DNA of 64,000 bases from Alopecurus myosuroides (lineage: Eukaryota > Streptophyta > Magnoliopsida > Poales > Poaceae), in assembly GCA_028641055.1 (NCBI GenBank), contig CM054062.1, positions 136,070,682 to 136,134,681 on the forward strand. Direction: 5' to 3'. Under the pieces are notes generated by a model that saw nothing but the letters and a program-made list of their open reading frames with translations, was not told the origin of the DNA and did no database searches. Of this stretch, positions 34,531 through 45,841 are shown piece by piece. Position 1 is the first letter of the stretch. Each line of letters opens with the position of its first letter. The position numbers and the translations under genes are program-made.

Positions 34531-35077
34531 TGTCGAGACATCGTAGTAGAATTCATAGACGGGGGTGCCATGAGACTACCGATAGAGATTGTGGGGGGAC
34601 GTGGTCGTATGACGAACAATGACACCAGGGTTTTACCCACGTTCGGTACGTCGCAACTAGGCGGCGTTCCTACTCCTGCAATCTCACTAAATCAGGGCCG
34701 AGGCCAGAAGTATATAGAGTACAATGTGAGTTGGGTTTAGCTACTCGACAAGGATCAACCTCTCGGCGAGTTAGCCTCTAGCTTCTTGTCTATCTTGTTC
34801 TTATCTTCCGTCCGGATTTATATAATAGCCTGGTTAGGCCTTACAGAAAAGGAAACCTAGAAGACTACGGTAAGTCCTAACTTGGAAAGCAAGAATCCGC
34901 CTTCTACTCCAAGCCGTACCACGTGGGCCGTGGTCCGGGTTCTTCTAGAATCCGGCGTCTGTGCGCCAGCTTACTGGGCCGCCTAATGGGCCGTAATCCA
35001 TTACCATTCAGGCCACCCTGGTAATCCGGCACTTTAGGACAACGTCTGATATACCCCTATTTCATATATATCCGACA
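34531..35077 (-). repeat. 5' LTR of Tat element 1
   Basis: 547 bp, paired with 22868-23414. The minus-strand TATA-like TATTATATAAAT is near 34816-34828. Confidence 0.9.
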
Positions 35078-35192
35078 TGTTGGGTGAGAACTTGTAAGAA
35101 CTTTATTTTGCTTGAAGGATTATGCGACTTACCACCACATCCTAGTAGGAATAGAAGCGTATATTGTGATTTTTTCTTGTCTTCTATTAATC

Positions 35193-37508
35193 ATGGCAGG
35201 ACCGGGAGCTCGATGTTCTTGGGTTTTGTCTATAGTTGACGACAAACCGACTCCTACAACACATGAACAACCACCACGGAAGGTAGAAACACGTACCCAT
35301 GTACATGATCAGATTACTGTTTCTATGCAACCTTTTGAGGGTCGTTATAAACCTGCTTTATACATTGAATGAGAATTTGACATTAATGCAATATTTTTTT
35401 CCCATAATTTTTCTGAGAATATGAAAGTCAAATTTGCAATTTCTATATTTACTGGTTTGGCTTCTATTTGGTGGAATGAATATTTCCATTTATATCCTAA
35501 TTATATACCTACTACTTGGCATGGCTTGAAACTTGCTATGAGATATAAATTTGTTCCATCATACTATAGTCGTGACATGGTTAAGAAATTGCAAAATTTA
35601 GAACAAGTTAATAAGAATGTAAAGGAATATTATGATAAGTTAGAAAGTACATTATTGCATTCATTTTCAGAAGAAAGTGAAGAAGAGTTTATGGATAGAT
35701 TTTGGAGAGGGTTAAACCATGATATTCAGAAAATATTACTACGTGAAGATGAGATATATTCTATAGAGCATTTGTTTTGTCTTGCCTGTAAAGCTGAACA
35801 GGAAATACGAAGACGTGGCAATAAGACCGAGAAGTGTTCGATGGAATTATTGTCATCAACAACAAAGAAGGTTAACCCCTCAACCGCTGCACCTACCATG
35901 ACAACCACTCACGAATTTTTGGAGGTCACACCACCACAAGCTCGGGATGTGTCTGCATCGATTGTACCTACATCATCTGAGTTGGACATATATGGTAATA
36001 ATAATGGTACTGATTCCGTTCCTCAACATCCTATTGCTATATTCCACGATGATTTCCATACATCATGTGTTGATTTACAGGTTGTTTTGGTCACACCACC
36101 TATCTTAGAGAACTATGTTGTTGATTTGACTTTACCATGCGATCAAATAACCAGAGTAGCTATTGTTTTCAATGCACCTATTATTGGGTTTAATGCACCT
36201 ATTGATATGAATGCACCCACTGAAATAATAGTTAATGCAAATGATCCATGTGATTTAATAATTAAAATTGGATTGTCTCATATAGAATTGATTCAGAATG
36301 ACAAAGTCTTGGCTAGAATTCATCATGCTAATACTTTGTTTTGTGTTCCAATGGATCCACCTATGTCTTTGTCACATGTTAAGCATAAAATTTATGAAAT
36401 CACATGTTTGCGTACGTTCAAATTTTTCTATGCCCCTGATTTAAACTTTCAGCTGATTGGTGATTATGATATTAATAATAACTTTTGGGTGCATAAAATC
36501 TGTGTCACGTGTGATGATATTGCTGTTTTCAGCACTCTATGCTATGGGCCAATGTATTGTTGCTATGGAATTGTTCATAATTTTCATGATCATATGATAC
36601 ATTTTGGTGTAGTTGGTACATTAGAAACTAGTTTGTCATATCCATTATGTTTGTCCCATAAGTTATTACCTAGTTGTGCTACTGATTTGCGCTTCACTTA
36701 TATTTGCAATTTGAGTTGCATCTTACATATTGGACATATGATTTATAATTTTGTTCTCCATCCATTTCATATTCATAATTATCAGAGTAGCGCAGTTGAA
36801 GCATGGTTTAAACCCGTTTTATTGTCACATTTTATGGATTGGTTTGACCTTGTTATTCACAAATTTGATCATCGATCTTCTGTGAGGACACTGGATTTAA
36901 TATTTAACAATAAGAATTTATACATATGTGTTTCTTCTCACGATCCTGATTACATGAGCTTCACTTACACTTCAAATTATGATTGCTTATTGTTGAGACA
37001 CTCTTTGTTCCATTATGAAAAGTATGTATTATATATTTTCTATCTCGATTCCAATTTGTCATTTGGGAATTATCATAGTAACATCTTCAAAGAAAATAAC
37101 TTGATGCATATGTTCAATCATTTCGATATGACCTCCAACTATGGTAGTGATTTTATGCTAAATAACGTGTTGCATCATTGCTTATCTATACAAGTTTTGG
37201 CTAGAATTTTTGATACATCACTTCTTTGTGAACCAATGTTGGGATGGTATAGTGATGCACATCGCAATATCAATGTTATGAATAAAGTCTTCACTTATAT
37301 GTGCAAACTGAGCTGCAATAATTTAATGTGGTTTGCTTCTTGCGATAATTATTTAGCTTTATATTTAACAAGACATACCACTTACCCCCGTATATATGTG
37401 TCATATGTGCAACAATTAAGAGAAATAAAAAGGGATGACATATACATCTATCATGTGTATACCTTGTCTCTTTTGTTATCCTTGTTTCAGAAGAAACAGT
37501 GCCGATGA
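35193..37508 (+). CDS. Large gag-like ORF of the non-autonomous element, unknown C-terminal region
   Basis: From the ATG at 35193 the frame is open to 37508 except for one TGA at 35370-35372; the uninterrupted part is 695 codons from 35421. The first 170 residues of that part are a Retrotrans_gag domain (FTGLASIWWNEYFHLYPNYI, YYDKLESTLLHSFSEESEEE, FMDRFWRGLNHDIQKILL). The remaining 500 or so residues match nothing I know: rich in Cys, His, Phe, Tyr and Asn, with no CCHC knuckle, no protease DTG/DGG motif and no RT. Loose internal repeats such as VLARI occur twice. Survival of this length in an old element suggests the protein mattered for mobility. The TGA probably replaced a Trp codon. Confidence 0.65.
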
Positions 37509-37521
37509 CGGCTTATCTTTC

Positions 37522-37534
37522 AAGAAAGGGAGGA
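37522..37534 (+). other. Polypurine tract of the gag-only element
   Basis: AAGAAAGGGAGGA lies directly before the 3' LTR start TGATGAGGAC. Confidence 0.8.
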
Positions 37535-37850
37535 TGATGAGGACATGACCTGGCCGGATACGATAAAGACAATCACTACTTCCTCTACACTTCATAAATC
37601 AATAAGGGGCATGATTAGATGCTGCTCAAGGAGTTTTCCCACGCCACTTTGGATCCAAGAGAAGATAGAATTCCCCTACTCCAAGTTCTGGACGCAGATT
37701 CAGACTGCAGAAATATACCTGATTTTAGAAGGCTATAACTTTTGCATACGAGCTCTGAATTGGGTGAATCGTTTTTTGTTGGAAAGTAGGTCTCGTACAC
37801 TTTTCAGAAAAATTGGCCTCACCTCAAAATTCATTTCGAACGAAAAGTTA

Positions 37851-39043
37851 AGCGAAATCAGTAGAAAAAGGGCTCCCTTCCGGAAGGTCACCCACGTTCG
37901 CTGTCGTGACGACAAGTGTCGCATTTTTCCTTCTCGTGTCTTCTCCACGCGCCAAGTGTCATCTTCTCCTTTCCCGCGCCCCCATGAGTGCTTGCATGCG
38001 TGACAAGTGGCAACACGAGAGAGTTTTGGTGGGATTTTTCCCTTCCCACCCATGGTGGAGGGGTGGGAACACATTTATTTCGTGATCCGTTTTTTCAAAA
38101 TGAAATATCTCAAGAACCGTATTTCGAAATTACGAGCCGTTTTCATATTTGGGATCCTCGCGTCGAGATGTTCAAAACTAGATCCCATGTTGATAGGTTT
38201 CGAGAATCTTTTTTTTGTACACCCAGAATTAACACGGATGTACGACCAGTTACACACAGATGTATACTTTCCAGAACAGTTTTTGTATACATTTAGTAGC
38301 ATTTTTTTATACTTTCATATATAATATGTATACTTTTAGAACAACGTTTGTATACTTTTCAGTAGCAATTTTTTTTATACTTTCACATACAACATGTATA
38401 CTTTTAGAAACAGCGTTTGTATACTTTTAATAACTACTTTTTTATACTTTTTTAGATACAACACGTGTGTATTTTTTAGATGAAACGCCGTAGGCGTTCT
38501 ATTCGAGGCAAAGCCGAGCGGTAGTGCGATGCAACGCTGAGCCATAACACGCACTATGACCAATGCACGGTTCGACCAATACGCACAACGACCTATGTAC
38601 CCCCTTCAAGATCTTTATAAATGGTTATCGAGGCGAAGCCGAGCCGTAAAAAAATAGCGAGGCAAAGCCGAGCATCGCTGCTACATGGTGTAAATGGTGT
38701 ACACAGACGTGCGTGCTACCGAAAGTATAAATTATAAACAACAGGGTGTACAAAGTCTGAATTTTTTCTAGAAACCTATCAACATGGGATCTAGTTTTGT
38801 AGATCTCGACGCGAGGATCCTAACTACGAAGACTGTTTGTAATTTTGAAATACGGTTCTAGAGATATTTTGTTTTGAAAAAATGGATCTAAAAAGAAATG
38901 TGTGCCAATCCATCCTCCGTCCACGCGCGTGGAAAGGGGAAAATCCACCAAAACTCTATGGTTGTGACTATTCGCGCACATTCAGTGGCTCTCCTTTCCC
39001 TCTAAGAAGGTTAGGAGAGGGAAGCCTTTCCCTAATCGCACCC
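37851..39043. mobile_element. Foldback, Mutator-like element with long inverted arms
   Basis: Absent from the 5' LTR. Flanked by AAAGTTA (37844-37850 and 39044-39050), with seven of nine bases matching if a 9-bp Mutator-type site is assumed. The arms at about 37990-38215 and 38765-38990 are inverted copies: for example CTAGATCCCATGTTGATAGG near 38178 has its reverse complement near 38776. The centre holds three tandem units of about 66-70 bp and AAGCCGAGC words. No transposase is present. Confidence 0.75.
38262..38466 (+). repeat. Three tandem units of about 66-70 bp
   Basis: Units start GTATACTTT at 38262, 38328 and 38396 and share the order GTATAC, TTTTTATACTTT, ACATGTATAC-like words. Confidence 0.8.
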
Positions 39044-39610
39044 AAAGTTATGACCAAAACAGTCCGACCTTGTAGCTGAAACTGTGCCAGGAATCTAGGA
39101 AAACGGTGTTGCGTCACCTCTAATTAGGCCCAAAGGCCTTGTACGTATTAGGGTTGTATTTTTGGTGCCTTGGGACGTCCTTCCACCTCCTTGGCAGCCA
39201 CCCAAGTTTCTCCTCCATATATACCCTCCATAGGTCTTAGTTTAGACTCGGATTTTGTTTAGTTAAAAAGAACTCAACTTAATTTGCTAGTCTTTTTCAT
39301 AAGCATGAGTGTCGGATAGACCTATTGTCCTACGCACTTGTAGAATCCCACCTATCAATATACTTCATATTTTATCTGCAATTCTGATTGCCTATTTTAT
39401 TCTTGCTTGTTCTCGATTGATTGCAGGAACTAGACCTGAGTGGTTGGGTCGACTGTGCTACGGGACTGTCAAGAACCTCCCGGAGTTGGTGTAGTGATTT
39501 CTAAGGCGCAACGTCCTCGCACATTTGTAGTCGGATCGCCAACGTTAGCGCCACTCAATCGTAGTTATCATCTCATCGAAAGATCATAGAACTTTGCCTC
39601 TATCACTTGG

Positions 39611-39960
39611 TCGTCGAGACCTTGCTCCGTGTGTGGTCGATCTCAAGCTGGAGGGGCTCTCTTGAGTTAGCATGTGGCTTCCTCCGTGCGGGCTTTGCCT
39701 ACCTCCCGGCAGGGTCTTCGGTGATGTTCTGTCTCAAGGAATTGCGTCCCCATGCCAATGCTCCGCCTACAGAGCTCGTCTCTCACACCAACAGTTTTGA
39801 TGCGTACTACCTTCTCGGCCAGGTGTTCTGGTGTGGGTACGAGTTCATCGCATTCACCACCTACAACATCTTCACCTACGTGGACAACATCTTCCCCGAG
39901 CCAAACCACATGCACAACCTCCCATACTATCTCGGCGAGAACGGCGAGAAGGAGGAGTGA
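39611..39960 (+). pseudogene. Split host gene, 3' part
   Basis: The frame continues from the 5' part as VVETLLRVWSIS and runs through SSVMFCLKELRPHANAPP, NSFDAYYLLGQVFWCGYEF and NIFTYVDNIFPEPNHMHNLP to ENGEKEE with TGA at 39958-39960. The product would be about 139 residues with an aromatic-rich middle; no signal peptide or known domain is recognised. No intron is needed. With the insertion in place a transcript would read into the retrotransposon, so the gene is presumably null. A slightly different ancestral frame before codon 50 cannot be excluded. Confidence 0.55.
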
Positions 39961-40178
39961 AGACGACGACGGTGAAGACCATATGGTGTTGGCGTTGCAT
40001 GCCCGTAGTGTTTCCCTAGCTAGTGTGATAGGGTTTTATCTATTTTATATATCATGTGTGTTCGCCATACTATGTAGGGATCTAAGAATCTCATCTATCT
40101 ATATTTATCTAAGTTATTTATAGTTGGTATGTTATATTGATGATGTGTTCTTTTTATTTGTATTCATCTTATATTTGT
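39961..40178 (+). other. Probable 3' UTR of the split host gene
   Basis: About 220 bp of increasingly AT-rich sequence after the stop, ending at the Stowaway-like terminus. No clear poly(A) signal besides AT-rich words. Confidence 0.35.
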
Positions 40179-40215
40179 ACTCCCTCCTATCCGGAATAAG
40201 TGATTTGCCCCAAGT
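40179..40215. repeat. Half Stowaway MITE
   Basis: TA followed by CTCCCTCCTATCCGGAATAA is a Stowaway terminus. No matching inverted end is found downstream, so it appears truncated. Confidence 0.55.
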
Positions 40216-40926
40216 TTAGGCACGACTAATTGACGTGGGGGAAACTAGTTTGTGAAAAAGAAATAAAAACAAAAAACGTAAGCAAAACAAATATATGAAC
40301 TAGTAGTTTGTATGTTGAGGTAAGCACAGAAAATCAAAACATATTTATGAACTAAAAAATATCAAACTAGTCAAAAAAAACACACTTTTTTGCACGTGCA
40401 TGGCAACTAGTTTGTGGAAAACAAAGAAAAGAACATTTTTTTCGCATTCTGAAAACCCTTGCATTTTGTGAACCCTTGTATTTTACTATCACCTCCAGCA
40501 AATAGAAGAGCTTGGGCAATCAAATTAATGAAAGCTCTTTGAATTGCTGAAACAAAAAAAATCAGATCATCACGTGTTTGTGGGCTCAAGGAAAAAGAAA
40601 CAAAGCCATCCAGAAAAATAGAAAATAGAGGCATGACGTGTGTGTGGGATTATCAGTCAAAGCCATGCGATGGCCTAATGAAAAAGCTTGATTCTGATTG
40701 GGCTCAACACAACTTGTTTTTGGGTATTTTTCCTAGCACTCGATGTAACTAACAAACTGAAGCTGAACTGAACTGAAGAAAGGGTTCGTCTGAAGAAATG
40801 CATCAGCTCCAGAAGAGATGATCTCGACAGATTTATGTTATGCAAATACTGCTAACTGTCATGTGGTTGGCTAACAAACTAGCAAATGAAACTGTGATGA
40901 TCTCGAGAGATACAAATTGAAATCCA
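40216..40926. other. Unassigned AT-rich sequence
   Basis: The word ACTAGTTTGT recurs at about 40228, 40302 and 40408. No gene or known transposon end is visible. It may be the 3' region of the GRF pseudogene on the minus strand. Confidence 0.35.
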
Positions 40927-41595
40927 TCACATTAAGGTTTCATGACATGGACGTAAGATAGACAATAAATATAAACAACAATAATAACATCTCCAACGAG
41001 GGTTGACAACGAGGTAAACAAATCCTAGAGCAACAATGCAGATATAAAATCCTAAAGCTATCATATTTTCTTGCTTCTTCACTTGAATCATCCGCTTCAA
41101 GTTCTTGTTCATTTTCTTCAATTCACCCTTCAAATTTCCATCCCCGACTGTCGGAGCACCCTTCAAATCTGCATCCCCAAAATTCTACACGGCGGGAGGC
41201 AGATTGAGCTCGCGAGTTGCACACCCCCTGTAATCAATAAAGCCCTCCCTTTGAAGCATCTGGACGTACTCATCCATCCACTCGAAATGATTGCATTTTT
41301 CACGATCTGAAAACGAAATCATGAACCATAAATCCCAAATCTGTGGATGCAAGAAGAAGACGCTAGTCAAGAAATGAAAAAATCAGAGCAAAATGATGCG
41401 AGAGGAACCCAGATCTACCTGCCCCTCCAGCATGCTCTCGCATCAGACGAACTCGCTTCTAAAGTTGCCATTTTTCTCCTCCTTCGAAGGCCAACGCTCT
41501 AGTGGCGAGATGCATGGGCATTCCGGAGACCCCTCCATCGGCACTAAACCATAGTTCAGCCACGAGGGTCGGGAGGCTGAAGTGGAGCTCGACAT
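40927..41595 (-). pseudogene. GRF-type zinc-finger protein pseudogene
   Basis: Exon 1 (41595-41419) starts [12 protein letters not shown] and contains ECPC ... FRSEFV, stop, CESMLEGQ, the first half of a GRF zinc finger. A GT-AG intron (41418-41307) follows. Exon 2 (from 41306) gives KCNHFEWMDEYVQMLQ, the second half of the finger, then a coiled segment LKGELKKMNKNLKRMIQVKK and a C-terminal hydrophobic helix IALGFYICIVALGFVYLV. The layout (finger, coiled coil, tail anchor) is common in grass GRF proteins. It is dead: TGA at codon 51 (41445-41443), a one-base loss at the start of exon 2 and a TAG near 41185. It could be a host relic or a fragment carried by a transposon. Confidence 0.7.
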
Positions 41596-42019
41596 ATCGC
41601 CAGAGAGGAAGAAGGAGAAGAATGGATGCTCTATCGTCGGGATCTAAAGGGGAGGAAATCGGGGGAATAGCGGGCGAGCACGGTCTGCTCTGTCTGTGGG
41701 TAGAGGAGGGTACAAAGCCCACTACCTCTGGGACCCACATGTGTCAATGGAGTACATCAGCGCGACCAATCAGGATGCAGAATCATCCTCGCGCGGACCG
41801 CACCCCTTCAAGAAGACGAACTCTGATCAGAATCGTAGATGCCATCCAACGGCGCGGAGACGGTGTGCATGCATGTCCGCATAATTCCATCTAGAAGGCA
41901 AAATCTTACGGCTGGCATTTGGCGCTAGGGTATGATCGGATGGCTAACGTTCGGTGCTAGGGTTTTGAGGTTATGAGGTTATCGGGGTTTAGGGTTTTTT
42001 GGGTTGTTAGGGTATGATG
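41596..42019. other. Upstream region of the GRF pseudogene
   Basis: GC-rich to about 41890, consistent with a former promoter and leader. Then TTAGGG-like words at 41960-42010 that are irregular and not a telomeric array. Confidence 0.35.
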
Positions 42020-42320
42020 GAACTTCAAATGACCATAACTAATTTAGAAAAAAATAAAAAATGAAAACCAAGCGTAGTTCGTCGTCTTATAAGATATAGT
42101 TACCAGAAAAAATAAACTTGGTGTAGACATTTTCAAGAAAAATCATTTTCTGAAGGGAGCCATCAAAATCAAGTTCAAATTACCATAACTAATTCAAAAG
42201 AAAGTGAAAAACAAGCTCACATAGCCGTCATATGTGACATGGTTATGAAAAAAAAATACAAACTTGGTCTAAGGACATTTTCATGAAAAAAGCTTCTCAC
42301 AAATGAGCTATCATGTATGA
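42020..42320 (+). repeat. Two degenerate tandem units of about 150 bp
   Basis: Units beginning near 42020 and 42173 share ACCATAACTAATT, then AAACTTGGT, then GACATTTTCA. Such repeats occur in subterminal regions of grass CACTA elements, but no CACTA terminus is seen. Confidence 0.6.
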
Positions 42321-44187
42321 AAAAAGCTTCTCATAAGAAATAACTTATGACATAAGTACATAGAAGAATAATGCTACTTATGAGAAAAGTATAAACCAAG
42401 GGCTAAAACATGATCTTATGATTTTGTGAGTAGCAGGGATTATAGTTATTAATTAATTTTGATCATATACGAACAATACAACAATTGTAGTAAAAGGTAG
42501 AATTTTAAATACTTCTATTATTGGCTATCGGTTCATTATATGAACTAGCTGTGGTATTTCACAAAAGATGCAGGATGATGTATGATAAATGGTGAAACTG
42601 TACTTTTAGTTGAAACACCAAGGTTATAATGGCCTAGGCTACAGGTTATAAAATGATCAAGGGGTATTATGAAAGAAAGAGTTTCTTCATAATACATATG
42701 GTTCATACAACCTCAAAAGGGTTGATGAAAAATGTCACTAACACATTGTTTGCGTGAGAGTTCACTTACATCTTCTAGATGTTTAAAGAACTTATACAAA
42801 TAGTTTATTGACAGTTCTGCAAGTGGGAGATAGTTATGCCCAAAGAAAATAATATTTGTACATTGTTTTCATGATTATGATTCATGTTACTATGCTATAA
42901 GTTATGTGGATTCTAAATATGGGATTTATAGGAAAAATCACACTCATGTGGAGTGACATGAATCAATATTACAATCCCTAGTATTGTCTTTTCAGACTAA
43001 TTTGTTGTATGCTTGATTATTGTATTTCCCTAGTCAAGGGCATAGTTTATGTCAGCATCAATGAATAGCATATTGTTCGAAGGGAACAATATGGCTGGGT
43101 ATAACCTAGTAGTTGATATGCTAAGAGATTCTATTACAATGTCTTTTGTCCTTAGTGACATATCACATCATAGTTATATTAGACATATCCTTAGACCACG
43201 AGGTTATCGAAGTTGTATATTTTGGAAGTTTTACTTTGGTACTATCAAGTTTCATGCCGTAAACTGGGTGAACAACGTATTCTTAGACCATGAGGTTATT
43301 GCAGTTGAATATTCTGGAGCTTTTACTTCGGTACTATCAAGTGTCATGCCGTAAACTGGGTGAACAAAATGGTAGCCATTGGGTAATTCTAAAGGTGAAT
43401 ATTACCTCGATGTTCTGAGTAGGGAATTACTCCTTCATTTAAAGAAAGATACATCCTAGGCCCACTTGGTATGCATGATATACACATGTTATGCAGACAA
43501 TGCATGACAATGATAAATCATGTGGGATAGCATAATACAATAACGAGTGTAGAAGGAAGCTTACCAGTTAACGAGATAAAAAAAGCTACAGTCAACCAAA
43601 GATTGTTTCATGGCAATACCAGAAGTCAAAATCTTGGGTAAGTTCGGTATCATGACTAAAGGAAGTGAGAGTCAATATAGGCGTCCATGGTTCCGCTATT
43701 TTTTACTGAGATGAAAAGAGTTTCCAGTATCATGTCCACACACTATCGAACCTGTACGGGTAACACATTTAACTTAGGTCTGGTTTATGTGTATATTGAT
43801 AGGTCTGGGTCAACAAGGAGTCTCATCGGAACGGGACTTACACGTGATAGATATATTAGATATATCAGATAGAATTTACAATTAGGTCATTGGGTGTCCC
43901 AGAGTAATAGAAATAGTTTCTATTACTTTCGGAATTTATTATGAAGTTTATCTTAGAGAGAAAATTAAGTTGCACACCTTCTGGAGCATGTGCAGGGGGA
44001 CATGAGATGTGTCGGGATGTTGGAAATATATTTCTGACATTGTTAGGTAAGGTCGATGATTTTATCTATAGGGTTAATGGTGTTCCAGAAAAGTTTCAGG
44101 CAAAACCCTAGAAGGGGAAGGGTCGGAGGGGGCAGAATTGGCCCCATAGCTGCACCAATTAATGGGTGGCTAGAAGGTGGGCCCAAG
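42321..44187. other. Unclassified repeat sequence, target of Tat element 2
   Basis: About 1.9 kb with no coding evidence. It continues as 54822-54950 across the Tat insertion. It contains a 92-bp tandem duplication at 43190-43373. Style and the GGTTCCAGAAAAG-like words suggest an LTR-like repeat, family unknown. Confidence 0.4.
43190..43373 (+). repeat. 92-bp tandem duplication
   Basis: Copies at 43190-43281 and 43282-43373, each from CTTAGACCA to AACTGGGTGAACAA, about 88% alike by eye. Confidence 0.85.
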
Positions 44188-44192
44188 GTCCA

Positions 44193-44667
44193 TGTCTTGG
44201 GATAATCACGGCAGACGTTACCGGGGGTAACTTATCTTGGGGCAAGACGACATAGGCGTTTGGGAGAGGGTTTAGCTCAGAGGAAAACATGATGATACTC
44301 GATCTGGTAGCCGGCAATCAAGTCGCCGAGTCTCCGATCTCGATATAATAACTCAACTCTCGTATTACACTGGATATTCGATATCAGGTGATATTGCTAG
44401 GGCTCTTAGATCTCCCTCAACTAAACCTAGGGGTCGGTTTATAAAGCACCCGCACCCCCTGGCTTGTCCTCCAAGGCGCACCCTTAATCCTACCCGGACA
44501 CCGCATACAAACCCTAACTTTCCTTATTGTAACCCACAAACCGGGTTACAGGGCCTACAAATGTGGGCCTTCCTGAAGTTTCTTTATCCTTAGCCGGATC
44601 CTGCGCATCGTCCTTTGGGCCGGGTTACACCTTGGAGTTGGCCTACCGGGTTATTATCCCTCCATCA
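44193..44667 (-). repeat. 3' LTR of Tat element 2
   Basis: 475 bp; minus-strand ends TGATGGAGGG and CAAGACA. The neighbouring minus-strand tract TATTCTGGGGACTAC is the polypurine tract. Confidence 0.9.
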
Positions 44668-45056
44668 GTAGTCCCCAGAATAGCTTGGGCTTCACGGATT
44701 CTTCCTTGAAGCGCTTGCTATTCCCTGCAAAAATATCAAACGCACAAGTGTATGGAGGCCGGGTTAAGGTGCTTTGATAAATAGCTAGGCCTAACTCCAT
44801 GGTGGCCATATAGTAACCCGGCTTTTCTCCAAGTACTTGGCTTAGCTTTCCAGGTCTAAACCCTGATAAAAATGCCAAAAGCCCGACTTACTTTACTCGA
44901 TAATTAACCCTGATATCGCGGAAAATATCTCCTTCTTATTTCTGCCCGGATATCACGTTCAACACTTAAAGCATATCTCAAAAAATCCGCACAGATGACC
45001 GTTATCCCCAAAATTTCCGGATTCCGCCCGTTAGGATAGGTTTATCCACCCGCATC

Positions 45057-45066
45057 TTATAAATAG
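45057..45066 (+). promoter_or_regulatory. TATA box of the opposite-strand gene in Tat element 2
   Basis: TTATAAATAG lies upstream of a C-rich leader. A donor GTAAGTATT near 45321 and an acceptor TTTTGCAG before 45832 suggest a 5' UTR intron before the ATG. Confidence 0.6.
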
Positions 45067-45841
45067 AGCCCAGAGGGTAACTTAGATCCCAACATTTCAC
45101 TCCAACTTTCCCTTTGTTTCCTTATTCCCTGCGCTCCGCAATTCCACAAGAATCTCAAGCCCGCCATCGCAGCAAGGCCGCCGCCGGCCACGTTCATCCT
45201 TGAACTGTTCCGCGCCGCCGCCAAACTCCGCCACCGCGCCTTCATTCTGCTCATCAAGGGTTGCAGGGGGACATCCAGACTGCGATATCGGCCGCCGCCC
45301 CGCCAGATTCAAGATCCTTCCAGTAAGTATTCGTTAAAATAGCTCCGCAATTTTTCGATTCGCCTTAGATTGGGTCTAGGTCAACCCGCGGGCCGTTTTT
45401 CCTGTTGCACCGGATTAGATCGATCTGACGCTCGCTAACTCCTTTAACAACCTGTTTGATGATTACACCCCATCCTCCTACCATTATTAATCACCAATTT
45501 CTTCGTAGAATCGTCCGCAAGTTTTCCAATCTAGATCTATTTCACCTCAATTTTCCGCGCATAACATTGACACCCGGAAAATCCTCCCTTTCCGGCTATT
45601 TCGCTTGCAGTAGATACATGGGCAACCATCCGTCTTCCCCAAATACTTTTCAATACGTAAGTGACCAATAATTTCCATAGTTGTACTTAATACCCGGATA
45701 CCTCGCAATCTTCACTCCATGGTGTGATACCCGGATAATTCTTAGTTTTCATACTTTCTTGATACTCCAGACTCGGATAATCCAATACTTCCGAGTCTTA
45801 TTTCCTGTACCTTTTTTCCTTGCGTTTTGCAGGTTGACCCC

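Larger units (their letters stand above)
22868..35077 (-). mobile_element. Tat-lineage Ty3/Gypsy retrotransposon 1
   Basis: LTRs 22868-23414 and 34531-35077 are both 547 bp, TGTCGAGACA..TCCGACA, with the target duplication TGTTG (22863-22867 and 35078-35082). PBS at 34511-34528; polypurine tract complement at 23415-23427. On the minus strand the order is gag, protease, RT, two RNase H-like domains and integrase. A separate plus-strand spliced gene lies between integrase and the 3' LTR. This matches the Tat/Retand lineage. LTRs differ at about 4% by eye. Scattered stops make it defective. Confidence 0.92.
20881..39605 (+). mobile_element. Gag-only non-autonomous LTR retrotransposon inserted in the host gene
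   Basis: LTRs at 20881-21751 and 37535-39605 both start TGATGAGGAC and end CTATCA. The target duplication CTTGG flanks it exactly (20876-20880 and 39606-39610). A Met-type PBS follows the 5' LTR and a purine tract precedes the 3' LTR. Without its nested insertions (22868-35077 and 37851-39043) it is about 5.3 kb. Its interior encodes one large gag-like ORF and no protease, RT, RNase H or integrase. The two LTRs differ at roughly one base in ten where I compared them, so this is the oldest datable LTR insertion here. Confidence 0.9.
37535..39605 (+). repeat. 3' LTR of the gag-only element, with a foldback insertion
   Basis: Matches the 5' LTR up to 37850 and again from about 39044, so the native length is near 870 bp. 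Confidence 0.88.

Noticed and set aside
39752..40123. 123-codon alternative frame over the host 3' exon
   Set aside because: Ser/Thr/Pro-rich shadow frame extending into AT-rich 3' sequence; the other frame joins in phase with the 5' part.
41955..42012. TTTAGGG/GGTTAGGG-like words suggesting an interstitial telomere
   Set aside because: Units are irregular and too few for a telomeric array.
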